A stretch of DNA of 13,726 bases from Caulobacteraceae bacterium (GCA_030151985.1 JASLDZ010000424.1:1-13726); one strand, 5' to 3'; numbered from the stretch's first letter, positions 1-7,042 are shown. Notes: generated by a model from the sequence alone, not told the origin. A program made the numbers and translations.

Positions 1-859
1 CGCGCAGCCGCTCGGGATCGCCGATCCCGGACAGGTTCAGGATGTGCGGCGACTGCACCGCGCCCGCGCACAGCAGCACCTCGGCGGAGGCGCTCGCATG
101 ACGCGCCTCTGCGCGCTTGCCCTGCACGTAGTCGACGCCCATGGCGCGGCCGTGCTCGACCACGATGCGGGTGGTGCGGGCCTCGATCTCGATGGTCAGA
201 TTGGGCCGCGCCCGAACCTCAGGCGTCAGGTAGGCGGCCGCCGCGCTCCAGCGCTTTCCGTCGTGGATGGTCAGCTGGTAGGGCCCGAAACCCTCCTGCT
301 GGGCGCCGTTGAAGTCGCGCGTGGTCTTGTAGCCGGCCTGCGCCCCCGCCTCGATCAGGCCGGCGTAGATCGGGTTGTCGGCCTTGGCGTGGCTGACGTT
401 CAGCGGCCCCGAGCCGCCGTGGAACGCGTCCTCCCCCGTATCCAGCGTCTCCGAGCGCTTGAAGTAGGGCAGCACCTCCGCATAGCTCCAGCCCGCTAGG
501 CCCATCTGGCGCCACTGGTCGTAGTCGCGCGCATGGCCGCGGATGTAGATCATGCCGTTGATGGCGCTCGACCCTCCGAGGCCCCGGCCGCGCGGCCACC
601 ACAGGCGGCGGTTGTCCAGGTGCGGCTCGGGCTCGGTCCAGAAGCCCCAGTTCGACGGGCCTTTCGCCTTGATCAGCTCGCCCACGCCCGCCGGCATGCG
701 GACCAGCATGGAGGTGTTGGCGCCGCCGGCCTCCAGCAGAAGCACCTGGCAGGCGGGATCTTCCGTCAGCCGGGCGGCCAGCACGCACCCGGCCGAGCCC
801 GCGCCCACGATCACATAGTCGAAGCCGCGCCCGGCCTCCGCCCGTCCCTTCGCCGCCAC
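1..859 (-). CDS. GMC-family FAD-dependent oxidoreductase (choline dehydrogenase-like), N-terminal part, truncated by window edge
   Basis: This is the N-terminal 286 residues of a flavoprotein of the glucose-methanol-choline family, which oxidises alcohols using FAD. The family is usually about 530-560 residues, so roughly half is present. The dinucleotide-binding motif VIVGAGSAGCVL lies at about residues 15-26. GMC signature 1 (GRGLGGSSAINGMIYIRG) is encoded around bases 540-590, and signature 2 (GAVQSPHILNLSGIG) around bases 17-60. The substrate-binding and catalytic His region would lie beyond base 1. I chose the GTG at 857-859 because GGGAGAGG stands 5 bases upstream and because it opens directly into the FAD motif; an upstream CTG is less likely. 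An AT-rich GATAAT just before the ribosome site could be its -10 element. It diverges from the zur-like gene. The family is clear, but the substrate cannot be read from the sequence: choline, other alcohols and polyethylene glycol are all possible. Confidence 0.9.
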   Translation of the reverse strand, partial: MAAKGRAEAGRGFDYVIVGAGSAGCVLAARLTEDPACQVLLLEAGGANTSMLVRMPAGVGELIKAKGPSNWGFWTEPEPHLDNRRLWWPRGRGLGGSSAINGMIYIRGHARDYDQWRQMGLAGWSYAEVLPYFKRSETLDTGEDAFHGGSGPLNVSHAKADNPIYAGLIEAGAQAGYKTTRDFNGAQQEGFGPYQLTIHDGKRWSAAAAYLTPEVRARPNLTIEIEARTTRIVVEHGRAMGVDYVQGKRAEARHASASAEVLLCAGAVQSPHILNLSGIGDPERLR

Positions 860-993
860 CCACGCCTCTCCCGATAGATTATCGTTGTTCAGGCGATGCT
901 GCGCCGGGCGTGCGCGCGCCGCAAGCGGGGTCGGCCGCGCCGGGCCGCCCGGCGCTCGGTTGATCGCCCGTCGCCACGGACCTACCTTCGGGC
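860..993. promoter_or_regulatory. Divergent intergenic region between the GMC oxidoreductase and the zur-like gene
   Basis: These 134 bases separate two divergent starts. One end (about 870-890) is strikingly AT-rich for this genome and holds GATAGATTATC, an imperfect GATA-NNN-TATC inverted repeat overlapping the likely -10 region of the minus-strand gene. The middle is very GC-rich and shows nothing recognisable. The right end holds the candidate zur promoter, listed separately. An operator in the AT-rich part is possible but not demonstrated. Confidence 0.35.
960..988 (+). promoter_or_regulatory. Candidate promoter of the zur-like gene
   Basis: TTGATCG at 960-966 and CCTACCTT at 981-988 are separated by 14 bases. 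This resembles the Caulobacter housekeeping promoter form (TTGACGS, 10-14 bases, GCTANAWC). Only 5 bases lie between the -10-like box and the ATG at 994, and there is no convincing ribosome site, so the transcript may be leaderless. This rests on pattern matching only. Confidence 0.35.
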
Positions 994-1464
994 ATGGCCC
1001 CCGGCTGCACCCACGACCACGCCGCGCCGCCCGAGGAGGCGGTGGTGGCGCGCGCGCTCGCCAAGGTGGAGGCGCGGGCGGTCGAGGACGGGTTCCGGTG
1101 GACCGAGCCCAGGCGGCGCGTCTACGAGCTGCTGCTGCGCGCCGGCGGGCCCGTGAAGGCCTACGACCTGATGGAGCTCTACCGCGACGCCCGCCCGGCC
1201 AAGCCGCCGACGGTGTATCGCGCGCTGGAGTTCCTGGAGCAGATGGGCTTCGTGCACCGCATCGCGAGCCTCAACGCCTATCTGGCGTGCGACGAGGGCG
1301 ACCCCGAGCACGCGGCCGCCTTCCTGATCTGCGACTGCTGCGGTTCGGTGCAGGAGTTCGAGCCGGGCGCCGTGCGAACCGCCACCGTGGCGGCGGCCGC
1401 CGCGGCCTTCCGCATCCGCTCGGTGGGCCTGGAGGTTCGCGGCGCCTGCGCCGCCTGCGCCTGA
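994..1464 (+). CDS. zur: Fur-family transcriptional regulator, Zur-like (zinc uptake repressor)
   Basis: A 156-residue Fur-superfamily repressor that probably senses zinc and represses zinc-uptake genes. The N-terminal winged helix includes the recognition-helix segment PPTVYRALEFLEQMGFV (residues 71-87). Two CxxC pairs, C113/C116 and C152/C155, fit the structural zinc site. H88, C99, H106 and E121 fall at almost the same spacing as the regulatory zinc ligands of E. coli Zur (H77, C88, H96, E111). The cysteine at that site is typical of Zur and argues against Fur, Mur or PerR. A short His-rich N-terminus (CTHDH) and a poly-Ala stretch near residues 132-138 are unremarkable. No zinc transporter is adjacent, so the regulon cannot be read here. 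It diverges from the GMC oxidoreductase gene and converges on the MucR-like gene. The Fur family is certain; the Zur subtype is likely. Confidence 0.88.
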   Translation: MAPGCTHDHAAPPEEAVVARALAKVEARAVEDGFRWTEPRRRVYELLLRAGGPVKAYDLMELYRDARPAKPPTVYRALEFLEQMGFVHRIASLNAYLACDEGDPEHAAAFLICDCCGSVQEFEPGAVRTATVAAAAAAFRIRSVGLEVRGACAACA

Positions 1465-1467
1465 AGC

Positions 1468-1489
1468 CCTGCGCCCGCGGGCGCGCAGG
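1468..1489. terminator. Stem-loop between convergent zur-like and MucR-like genes
   Basis: CCTGCGC at 1468-1474 can pair with GCGCAGG at 1483-1489 around an 8-base loop, 3 bases after the zur-like stop. A second short palindrome, GCGGACGTCCGC, follows at about 1509-1520. Neither is trailed by a run of T, so intrinsic termination is only a possibility. The position between convergent ends suits a terminator working in both directions. Confidence 0.35.
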
Positions 1490-1548
1490 CGGACGACGGG
1501 ACCGGAAGCGGACGTCCGCCCCGGCCCCTTCGCGTCAGCCGAACAGCC

Positions 1549-2022
1549 TCAGGCGTCGGCGGCCTTGCGGCGGCCGCGGCCCGCCTTGGGCGCTTCGGCG
1601 GCGGCGGCGGGGGCGGAGTCGCCGCGACGGCGCGCGCCCAGGCCCAGCTGCTTGGCCATGGCCGAGCGGGCGGCCGAATAGTTCGGCGCGACCGAGGGGT
1701 AGTCGGACGGCAGGCCGTAGTGCTGGCGGTAGTCGTCCATGCTCATGCCGTGGCGCGTCAGGTGGCGCTTCAGCGTCTTGTAGGGCTTGTTGTCCACGAA
1801 GGAGATCAGCGCGTCGGGCGTGATCGACTTGCGGACCTGCGCCGAGGTCGCCTTGGTGCGCTCGGGCTGCGCCTCCGCCTGCGGCTCCGACTCTTCGGTC
1901 AGCGCGGCGCGGACGGCGCGGATGATGTTCGGGATCTCGGCGGCCTGCACATGGGCGTTGCTGCCGACGTAAGAGGCCACGATCTCGGCCGTGAGGGTGA
2001 GAACGTCTACCTTATCTTCCAA
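1549..2022 (-). CDS. MucR/Ros-family transcriptional regulator lacking the zinc-binding cysteines
   Basis: A 157-residue DNA-binding protein of the MucR/Ros family, which binds AT-rich sites and controls envelope, motility and cell-cycle genes in alphaproteobacteria. The N-terminus (MEDKVDVLTLTAEIVASYV) is the family's oligomerisation region. The C-terminal domain holds KPYKTLKRHLTRHGMSMDDY followed by GLPSDYPSVAPNYSAARS, the conserved MucR tail. Where canonical members have a Cys of the zinc finger (IICLEDGKKF), this protein reads ISFVDNKPY. The His residues of KRHLTRH remain, but no Cys is present in the domain, so zinc binding is doubtful. The low-complexity Ala/Lys/Arg tail may add nonspecific DNA contact. 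I chose the TTG at 2020-2022 because AGGAG lies 8 bases upstream and the product then begins exactly at the family N-terminus. An ATG 29 codons further upstream has neither feature. Confidence 0.87.
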   Translation of the reverse strand: MEDKVDVLTLTAEIVASYVGSNAHVQAAEIPNIIRAVRAALTEESEPQAEAQPERTKATSAQVRKSITPDALISFVDNKPYKTLKRHLTRHGMSMDDYRQHYGLPSDYPSVAPNYSAARSAMAKQLGLGARRRGDSAPAAAAEAPKAGRGRRKAADA

Positions 2023-2297
2023 CGCGGATTCTCCTAGGCTGTCGGGGGCGGGCCGCTTCTTCGCAGGACGACCTGCATTGTCAATGCTTCGGTTCGAGAT
2101 CGATTGCAAGGCGATGATTCAACAAAAGCGGCTTCGGTGATCTATTCTATGCTGAGTTGAGGCATGAGCAGTGCAGAAGTTCCCGCTCCGTTCCAGAACG
2201 TCCGTTCGCTGCGCTGCGATATTCTCCTGTCGACAGATGGCTGCGGTTGCGGCGAAAGTGCGGGCCCGAACCTTCATTCCGGAAGACGCCTCGCCTC
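2023..2297. promoter_or_regulatory. Divergent intergenic region between the MucR-like gene and the M61 peptidase gene
   Basis: 275 bases hold the control signals of both divergent genes. The part at about 2075-2160 is relatively AT-rich for this genome. It contains TTGTTG on the minus strand and TCTATTCTATGC on the plus strand, possible pieces of promoters for the two directions. MucR proteins commonly bind AT-rich DNA and often repress their own genes, so this stretch is a plausible autoregulatory target. The rest (about 2160-2297) can be read in frame with the M61 gene but looks noncoding: it has no ribosome site and would place 47 residues before an obvious signal peptide. Confidence 0.35.
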
Positions 2298-4238
2298 ATG
2301 AAGCCTGTCCACAGCCCGCATGCGTTCCTGGCGGCCCTCGCCGCTTCCAGCGCCCTCGCCGCGCTCCCCGTCCGGGCGCAGACGCAAGCCCCGCCGCAGC
2401 CCCTGCCCTATCCCGCCGCGATCGCCGCCCCCCGAGACGTCGCGGCGCCCGGCGTGATCAAGCTGGCGGTGGACGCCACCGACCTCGACCACCGCGTCTT
2501 CCGCGTGCGCGAGACCGTGCCCGCGCAGCCCGGTCCGATGACGCTGCTGTTCCCGCAGTGGCTGCCGGGACATCACTCGCCAAGCGGCCCGATCGACGCG
2601 CTGGCCGGCCTGATCATCACCGCCAACGGCCAGCGCGTGGAGTGGACGCGCGACCCGGTGGAGATGTTCGCCTTCCACGTGGACGTTCCGCAGGGTGCGA
2701 CCCAGCTCGACCTCGCCTTCCAGTACGTCTCTCCCGTCGAAGGCAAGGAGGGGCGCATCGTCATGACGCCCCAGATGCTGAACGTGGAGTGGAACGCGCT
2801 CGTGCTCTACCCGGCGGGTTACTTCGCCCGCCAGATCAAGGTCGACCCGAGCGTGACCCTGCCGACGGGCTGGAAGTTCGGCACGGCGCTGGACGGGGCC
2901 GCCACCACCGGCGACGTCACGCGCTTCGCCACCGTCGACCTCGACACCCTGGTCGACTCGCCGATGATCGCCGGGATCAACTTCAAGCGCGTCGACCTCG
3001 ATCCGGGCGGTCCCGCGCCTGTCCACATGGACATCATCTCCGATAAGCCCGAACAACTGGAGATAAAGCCGGAACAACTCAAGGATCACCAGAACCTGGT
3101 TCAGCAGGCTTACAAGCTCTACGGGTCTCACCATTACGACCACTATGACTTTTTGCTGTCCCTGTCGGACAAGATGGGGGGCAATGGGTTGGAGCACCAT
3201 CGCTCCAGCGAGGACGGGACCTCTCCCGAATACTTTACGGACTGGGACAAGACAGCCGGCGGACGCGACCTCCTGGCCCACGAGTACACCCACAGCTGGA
3301 ACGGCAAGTTCCGCCGCCCCGCCGACCTGTGGACGCCCAACTTCAACGTGCCGATGCGCGACAGCCTGCTCTGGGTGTACGAAGGGCAGACGCAGTACTG
3401 GGGCGAGGTGCTGGCGGCCCGCTCGGGCCTGTGGAGCAAGGAGCAGGCCCTGGACTCCATCGCGAACGCCGCGGCCACCTACGACGTGCAGCCCGGCCGG
3501 GCGTGGCGCGCGATGCAGGACACCACCAACGGCCCGATCCTGTCGCAGCGCCGCCCGCTCAGCTGGAGGGACTGGCAGCGGAGCGAGGACTACTACGTCG
3601 AGGGCCAGCTGATCTGGTTCGACGTCGATACGCTGATCCGCGAGAAGTCCGGCGGCAAGCGCTCGCTGGACGACTTCGCCAAGGCCTTCTTCGGCGTCGA
3701 CAACGGCAGCTACGTGCCGGCGACCTACACCTTCGAGGACGTGGTCGCGACGCTGAACAAGGTCGAGCCCTACGACTGGGCGGGCTTCCTGCGCACGCGT
3801 CTGGACGGGCACGGGCCGGGGGCGCCGCTCGATTGGGTCAAGCGCTCCGGCTACAAGCTGGTCTACGACGACAAGCCCGGCGGCTTCACCAAGGTCTCGG
3901 AGGCGCGCCGCACCGATCTTTACTTCTCGCTCGGCCTGCAGCTCCAGAAGGACGGCACGATCGCCGGCGTCCGCTGGGACTCGCCCGCCTTCAAGGCCGG
4001 GCTGACCGCGGGATGGCAGATCATGGCGGTGAACGACACCACCTACGACGCCGACGCGATCAAGGACGCGGTGAAGGCGGCGAAGGGGACGACCGCTCCC
4101 ATCGAGCTGATCGTGAAGTACGGCTCGCAGTACAAGACCGTCCGCGTCGACTACCACGACGGCCTGCGCTACCCGCACCTGGTCAGGGAGGGGAAGGGCG
4201 AGGGCTACCTCGACGCCATCCTGACGGCTCGCAAGTAG
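2298..4238 (+). CDS. Exported M61-family peptidase (glycyl aminopeptidase-like) with C-terminal PDZ domain
   Basis: A 646-residue zinc metallopeptidase of family M61, secreted to the periplasm or outside. Residues 1 to about 28 form a signal peptide (hydrophobic FLAALAASSALAALPVRA, then QTQ). An N-terminal beta-rich domain follows. The catalytic core has HEYTHSWN with H328, E329 and H332, plus the downstream LWVYEGQTQYWG, whose E362 fits the third zinc ligand. A PDZ domain spans about residues 540-612 (YFSLGLQL ... DSPAFKAGLTAGWQIMAVN). The start at 2298 is set by the signal peptide; the ribosome site is weak. Family members release N-terminal Gly or Ala from peptides, but the substrate here is unknown. 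Codons 249-322 (bases 3042-3263) have strikingly different third-position usage and include a KPEQL...KPEQL tandem repeat, ending just before the catalytic motif. The antiporter gene starts 41 bases downstream. Confidence 0.92.
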   Translation: MKPVHSPHAFLAALAASSALAALPVRAQTQAPPQPLPYPAAIAAPRDVAAPGVIKLAVDATDLDHRVFRVRETVPAQPGPMTLLFPQWLPGHHSPSGPIDALAGLIITANGQRVEWTRDPVEMFAFHVDVPQGATQLDLAFQYVSPVEGKEGRIVMTPQMLNVEWNALVLYPAGYFARQIKVDPSVTLPTGWKFGTALDGAATTGDVTRFATVDLDTLVDSPMIAGINFKRVDLDPGGPAPVHMDIISDKPEQLEIKPEQLKDHQNLVQQAYKLYGSHHYDHYDFLLSLSDKMGGNGLEHHRSSEDGTSPEYFTDWDKTAGGRDLLAHEYTHSWNGKFRRPADLWTPNFNVPMRDSLLWVYEGQTQYWGEVLAARSGLWSKEQALDSIANAAATYDVQPGRAWRAMQDTTNGPILSQRRPLSWRDWQRSEDYYVEGQLIWFDVDTLIREKSGGKRSLDDFAKAFFGVDNGSYVPATYTFEDVVATLNKVEPYDWAGFLRTRLDGHGPGAPLDWVKRSGYKLVYDDKPGGFTKVSEARRTDLYFSLGLQLQKDGTIAGVRWDSPAFKAGLTAGWQIMAVNDTTYDADAIKDAVKAAKGTTAPIELIVKYGSQYKTVRVDYHDGLRYPHLVREGKGEGYLDAILTARK

Positions 4239-4241
4239 ACG

Positions 4242-4249
4242 GCTAAGCT
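4242..4249 (+). promoter_or_regulatory. Candidate -10 element before the cation antiporter gene
   Basis: GCTAAGCT, followed by C, lies just after the M61 stop codon and 30 bases before the antiporter ATG. It resembles the -10 boxes seen before other genes in this window (GCTATAGC, GCATAAGC). If used, the antiporter has its own promoter as well as possible readthrough from M61. No clear -35 box is visible. Confidence 0.25.
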
Positions 4250-4250
4250 C

Positions 4251-4271
4251 GGCGGCGACTCCTTCGCCGCC
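4251..4271 (+). other. Stem-loop in the M61-antiporter gap
   Basis: GGCGGCG (4251-4257) pairs perfectly with CGCCGCC (4265-4271) around a 7-base loop containing a TCCTT run. It sits 8 bases before the antiporter ATG, so it would be in the leader of any transcript from the upstream box. There is no T tract. It could attenuate readthrough or affect initiation; neither is shown. Confidence 0.35.
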
Positions 4272-4279
4272 GCAGAGCC

Positions 4280-5479
4280 ATGAGCACCTCCGAGACCTTC
4301 CTCCTCGCCCTGCTCATGGTGTTCGCCCTGCCCTACCTCGTGTGGCGGCTGGGGCGGACGGACTACTGGGCGCCGCTGGTGATCGTGCAGATCATCGGCG
4401 GCATCCTCCTGGGTCCGGGAGTGCTGGGCGCGGCGTTCCCGGCCTACTACCAGTTCGTGTTCAACAAGCCCGTGATCGGCGCCCTGAACGGCGTCGCGCA
4501 ATGGGGCGTGATGATCTTCGTCTGGGTCGCGGGGCTGGAGCTCGATCTGCGCGAGACGTGGCGGCGGCGGCGCGAGACGGGCGTGACGGCGGGACTGGCG
4601 CTGGGCGTGCCGCTGGTGTTCGGGGCGGCGGCCGCGGCCTTCCTGCTGCGATGGCCGGGCTGGATCGGGCCCAAGGCGACCGCTCCGCAGGCGGTCCTGG
4701 GCGTCGGCATGGCCTGCGCGGTCACCGCGCTGCCGATCCTGATCGTGCTGATGGAGAAGCTCGACATTCTGCGAAAGCCGCTCGGCCAGCGCATGCTGCG
4801 CTACGCCAGCCTGGACGACGTGGCGATCTGGGGCGTGCTGGCCCTGATCCTGCTGGACTGGGAGCGGATCGCGCGGCAGGCCGGCTTCCTGGTCGGCTTC
4901 GCGGTCGCGGCGCTTACGGTGCGCTGGCTGATGCGCCGCATCCCCATGCGCGACCGCTGGTTCGTCGGCCTGATCTGGCTGGCCGCTTGCGGGTTCGCCG
5001 CGGACTGGGCGGGATTGCACTTCATGGTGGGCGCCTTCCTCTCGGGCGCGGTGCTGGACTCCGACACCTTCGAACAGGAGGCGATGGACCGCTTCCGCGA
5101 CACCATCCTGATGACGGTCATGCCGGTCTTCTTCCTCTCCACCGGCCTGCGCACGACCTGGTCGGTGGGCGGCATGGCGGTGTTCGGGGCGGCCGCGCTG
5201 CTGCTCCTGGCCTCGATCTGCGGCAAGCTGATCGGCGTGAGGATCGCCGGGCGCATCCTCAAGTGGGGCAAGGGCGAGGCTTCGCTGATCGGCTGGCTGC
5301 TGCAGACCAAGGCCCTGATCATGATCATTTTCGTCAACATCCTGCTGGACAAGGCGATCATCACCGCCGCCACCTTCACCGCGCTGCTGCTGATGGCGGT
5401 CGGCAGCACCATGCTCACCATCCCCGTCGTGGCGCCGCGCCTGAAGCGCGACCCCACGCTCGAGCTGAAGGGCGCCTGA
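4280..5479 (+). CDS. Cation:proton antiporter, CPA2 (Kef/NapA-type) family
   Basis: A 399-residue integral membrane protein, almost wholly made of hydrophobic segments (about 12 predicted by eye). It is expected to exchange Na+ or K+ for protons across the inner membrane. Family hallmarks are GGILLGPGVLG (about residues 40-50), GLELDL (85-90), and ASLDDVAIWG, where the Asp pair D179/D180 matches the ion-binding DD of NapA-type exchangers. Later come HFMVGAFLSGAVL and the helix MTVMPVFFLSTGLRT typical of Kef-like carriers. There is no C-terminal RCK/TrkA domain, so it is a bare transporter domain and not a full Kef K+ efflux system. Ribosome binding is weak (GCAGAG before the ATG). It follows the M61 gene by 41 bases and precedes the M48 gene by 98 bases on the same strand. 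Ion specificity cannot be told from sequence. Confidence 0.88.
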   Translation: MSTSETFLLALLMVFALPYLVWRLGRTDYWAPLVIVQIIGGILLGPGVLGAAFPAYYQFVFNKPVIGALNGVAQWGVMIFVWVAGLELDLRETWRRRRETGVTAGLALGVPLVFGAAAAAFLLRWPGWIGPKATAPQAVLGVGMACAVTALPILIVLMEKLDILRKPLGQRMLRYASLDDVAIWGVLALILLDWERIARQAGFLVGFAVAALTVRWLMRRIPMRDRWFVGLIWLAACGFAADWAGLHFMVGAFLSGAVLDSDTFEQEAMDRFRDTILMTVMPVFFLSTGLRTTWSVGGMAVFGAAALLLLASICGKLIGVRIAGRILKWGKGEASLIGWLLQTKALIMIIFVNILLDKAIITAATFTALLLMAVGSTMLTIPVVAPRLKRDPTLELKGA

Positions 5480-5531
5480 GGCGCGCGCGCCTGCCGCAGG
5501 GCGCCGGGCTGGCGCGGCGGCGGAGCCGGCG

Positions 5532-5539
5532 GCATAAGC
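5532..5539 (+). promoter_or_regulatory. Candidate -10 element before the M48 peptidase gene
   Basis: GCATAAGC, followed by TC, lies 38 bases before the M48 ATG in an otherwise GC-only gap. It shares the TAAGCTC core with the box before the antiporter gene. Transcription from here would give a leader of about 30 bases containing a GGCGGGGGA purine run. No -35 box is evident. Confidence 0.25.
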
Positions 5540-5577
5540 TCGACGGCGGGGGACTGAACCGGGACGCCCTGACGCGC

Positions 5578-6969
5578 ATGCCTGCTCCCCGTCGCCGCCT
5601 CGCCGCCTTCCTGGGCGCCGCCCTCGTCGCGCTCGCGCCCGCCGCCGCGGATGCGCAGGCGTCGGGGGGCGAGAAGGGCCCCAACCTGATCCGCGACACC
5701 GAGGTGGAGGAGATCATCCACGAGGAGGCCGACCCCGTCTTCGTCGCCGCCGGCATCAACCCCAAGACGATGCAAATCCTCCTGGTGCAGGACGAGATGA
5801 ACGCCGGCACCTACTCCAGCCAGGCGATGTCGATCGGCACCAAGCTGATCGAGGAGACGGAGTATCCCGGCGAGCTGATCGGCGTTATGGCCCACGAGAC
5901 CGGTCACGCCGCGGGCGGCCACACCGTGCGCGGACAGGCCGAGGCCGGGCGCGCGGGCCTGGCGCCCATGATCATCTCGGCGGGGCTGGGCCTTCTGGCC
6001 CTGCCGTTCGCGCCGGAAGCGGGCATCGCGCTCCTGACCTCGTCGCCCTACTTCGGCGCGCTGAACTCGCTGAGCTACGGGCGCGAGCAGGAGAGCCGCG
6101 CCGACCAGGCGGCGTTGACCTACCTGGAGAAGACCGGCCAGTCGGGCCGCGGCCTCGTCGAGTTCTTCGACAAGTTCCGCTACGAGGAGGTGTTCAGCGA
6201 GGTCCGCCGCTACCGCTTCTTCGTCGACCACCCGATCTCGGGCGACCGGATCGAGGCGCTGCGCCGCCGCGCGGAGGAGCAGCCGCACTTCAAGACGCCC
6301 GACGATCCGGCCATGATCGCCAAGCACGAGATCATGAAGGCCAAGCTGGCCGCCTTCATCGACCCGCCGCAGCAGACCTTCATCAAGGTCAAGGAGAGCG
6401 ACACCAGCTTCCCCGCCCGCTACGCCCGCGCCATCGCCTATTACCGCGCGCTGGAGACCGACAAGGCGCTGAAACTGACCGACGCCCTGATCGCCGACTA
6501 CCCGTCCGACCCCTACCTCTACGAGCTGAAGGGGCAGATCTACTTCGAATCCGCGCGCCCGCATGAGGCGGAACTGGCGCACGCGCAGTCGGTGAAGCTG
6601 AAGCCCGACGCGCCCTTGCTGCAGATCAACCTCGCCCAGGCGATCCTGGCGCAGGACGACGGCAAGCGCGCCGACGAGGCCATCCCCCACCTGCAGAAGG
6701 CCCTGGCGCTGGAGCACGACAGCCCCTTCGCCTGGACGCTGATGGCCCAGGCCTACGACGCCAAGGGCGACGGCGGCCAGGCGCGGCTGGCCTCGGCGGA
6801 GGCGCGCTTCAGCGTCGGCGACATGAAGCAGGCCCGCATCTTCGCCATGCGCGCCCGCGGCATCCTGCCCAAGGGCACGCCGGAGTGGCGCCGCGCAACC
6901 GACATCGTGCTGGCGTCCAACCCCAGCGAGAACGACCTGAAGATGGTGGCGGACGGCGGCCGGGGCTGA
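5578..6969 (+). CDS. Exported M48-family metallopeptidase with C-terminal TPR-like repeats (BepA-like)
   Basis: A 463-residue periplasmic zinc protease. An N-terminal signal peptide (RRRLAAFLGAALVALAPAAADA) is followed by the M48 core. The HETGH motif has zinc ligands H106 and H110 with catalytic E107. EQESRAD at residues 170-176 supplies the probable third ligand E172 and the conserved D176. A hydrophobic stretch (MIISAGLGLLALPFAPEAGIALL) between them matches the membrane-near loop of this family. From about residue 278 to the end, helical repeats rich in A and L (KALKLTDALIADYP, EAELAHAQSVKLKP, EAIPHLQKALALEH) read as TPRs. This is the domain order of E. coli BepA, which degrades or chaperones outer-membrane proteins stalled at assembly. 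The ATG at 5578 is chosen for the signal peptide; the frame is open upstream but that part overlaps the antiporter gene. The ribosome site is weak. The role in outer-membrane quality control is inferred from the family. Confidence 0.9.
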   Translation: MPAPRRRLAAFLGAALVALAPAAADAQASGGEKGPNLIRDTEVEEIIHEEADPVFVAAGINPKTMQILLVQDEMNAGTYSSQAMSIGTKLIEETEYPGELIGVMAHETGHAAGGHTVRGQAEAGRAGLAPMIISAGLGLLALPFAPEAGIALLTSSPYFGALNSLSYGREQESRADQAALTYLEKTGQSGRGLVEFFDKFRYEEVFSEVRRYRFFVDHPISGDRIEALRRRAEEQPHFKTPDDPAMIAKHEIMKAKLAAFIDPPQQTFIKVKESDTSFPARYARAIAYYRALETDKALKLTDALIADYPSDPYLYELKGQIYFESARPHEAELAHAQSVKLKPDAPLLQINLAQAILAQDDGKRADEAIPHLQKALALEHDSPFAWTLMAQAYDAKGDGGQARLASAEARFSVGDMKQARIFAMRARGILPKGTPEWRRATDIVLASNPSENDLKMVADGGRG

Positions 6970-6978
6970 GCGGTTAGA

Positions 6979-7008
6979 GGTTCCTCCCCCGTAAACGGGG
7001 GAGGAACC
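6979..7008. repeat. Perfect 14-bp inverted repeat (stem-loop), dispersed-repeat-like
   Basis: GGTTCCTCCCCCGT (6979-6992) and ACGGGGGAGGAACC (6995-7008) are exact reverse complements around AA. It begins 9 bases after the M48 stop and ends 50 bases before the dihydroorotase ATG. It may terminate the upstream transcript, but no T tract follows. Short palindromes of the CCTCCCCCGT type recur between genes in many alphaproteobacteria, so it may be one copy of a dispersed element; this is from memory and was not checked. Confidence 0.7.
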
Positions 7009-7042
7009 GGGCGAGGCGCCGTTCCTCCGTTCGGCGCGGGCG

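Noticed and set aside
870..890. Possible Zur operator in the AT-rich GATAGATTATC block
   Set aside because: The symmetry is imperfect and does not match a Zur or Fur box I can recall with confidence. It also fits a simple -10 element for the GMC gene.
885..1823. Open frame overlapping the zur-like gene on the same strand
   Set aside because: Arg/Gly/Ala-rich with no motif, and it runs into the antisense of the MucR-like gene; a shadow frame.
2274..4178. A 634-codon open frame antisense to the M61 gene
   Set aside because: It mirrors a real gene in GC-rich DNA, has Val/Arg/Gly-rich composition, no recognisable domain and no ribosome site. The plus-strand frame has catalytic motifs and a signal peptide.
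4342..5577. Upstream open-frame extension of the M48 peptidase, which would give a fusion protein
   Set aside because: The extension overlaps the antiporter gene out of frame, is Arg/Gly/Ala-rich, and would bury the signal peptide. The ATG at 5578 is far more likely.
4801..6717. A 638-codon open frame antisense to the antiporter and M48 genes
   Set aside because: It spans two unrelated genes and the gap between them, with low-complexity composition. It is a product of high GC at third positions.
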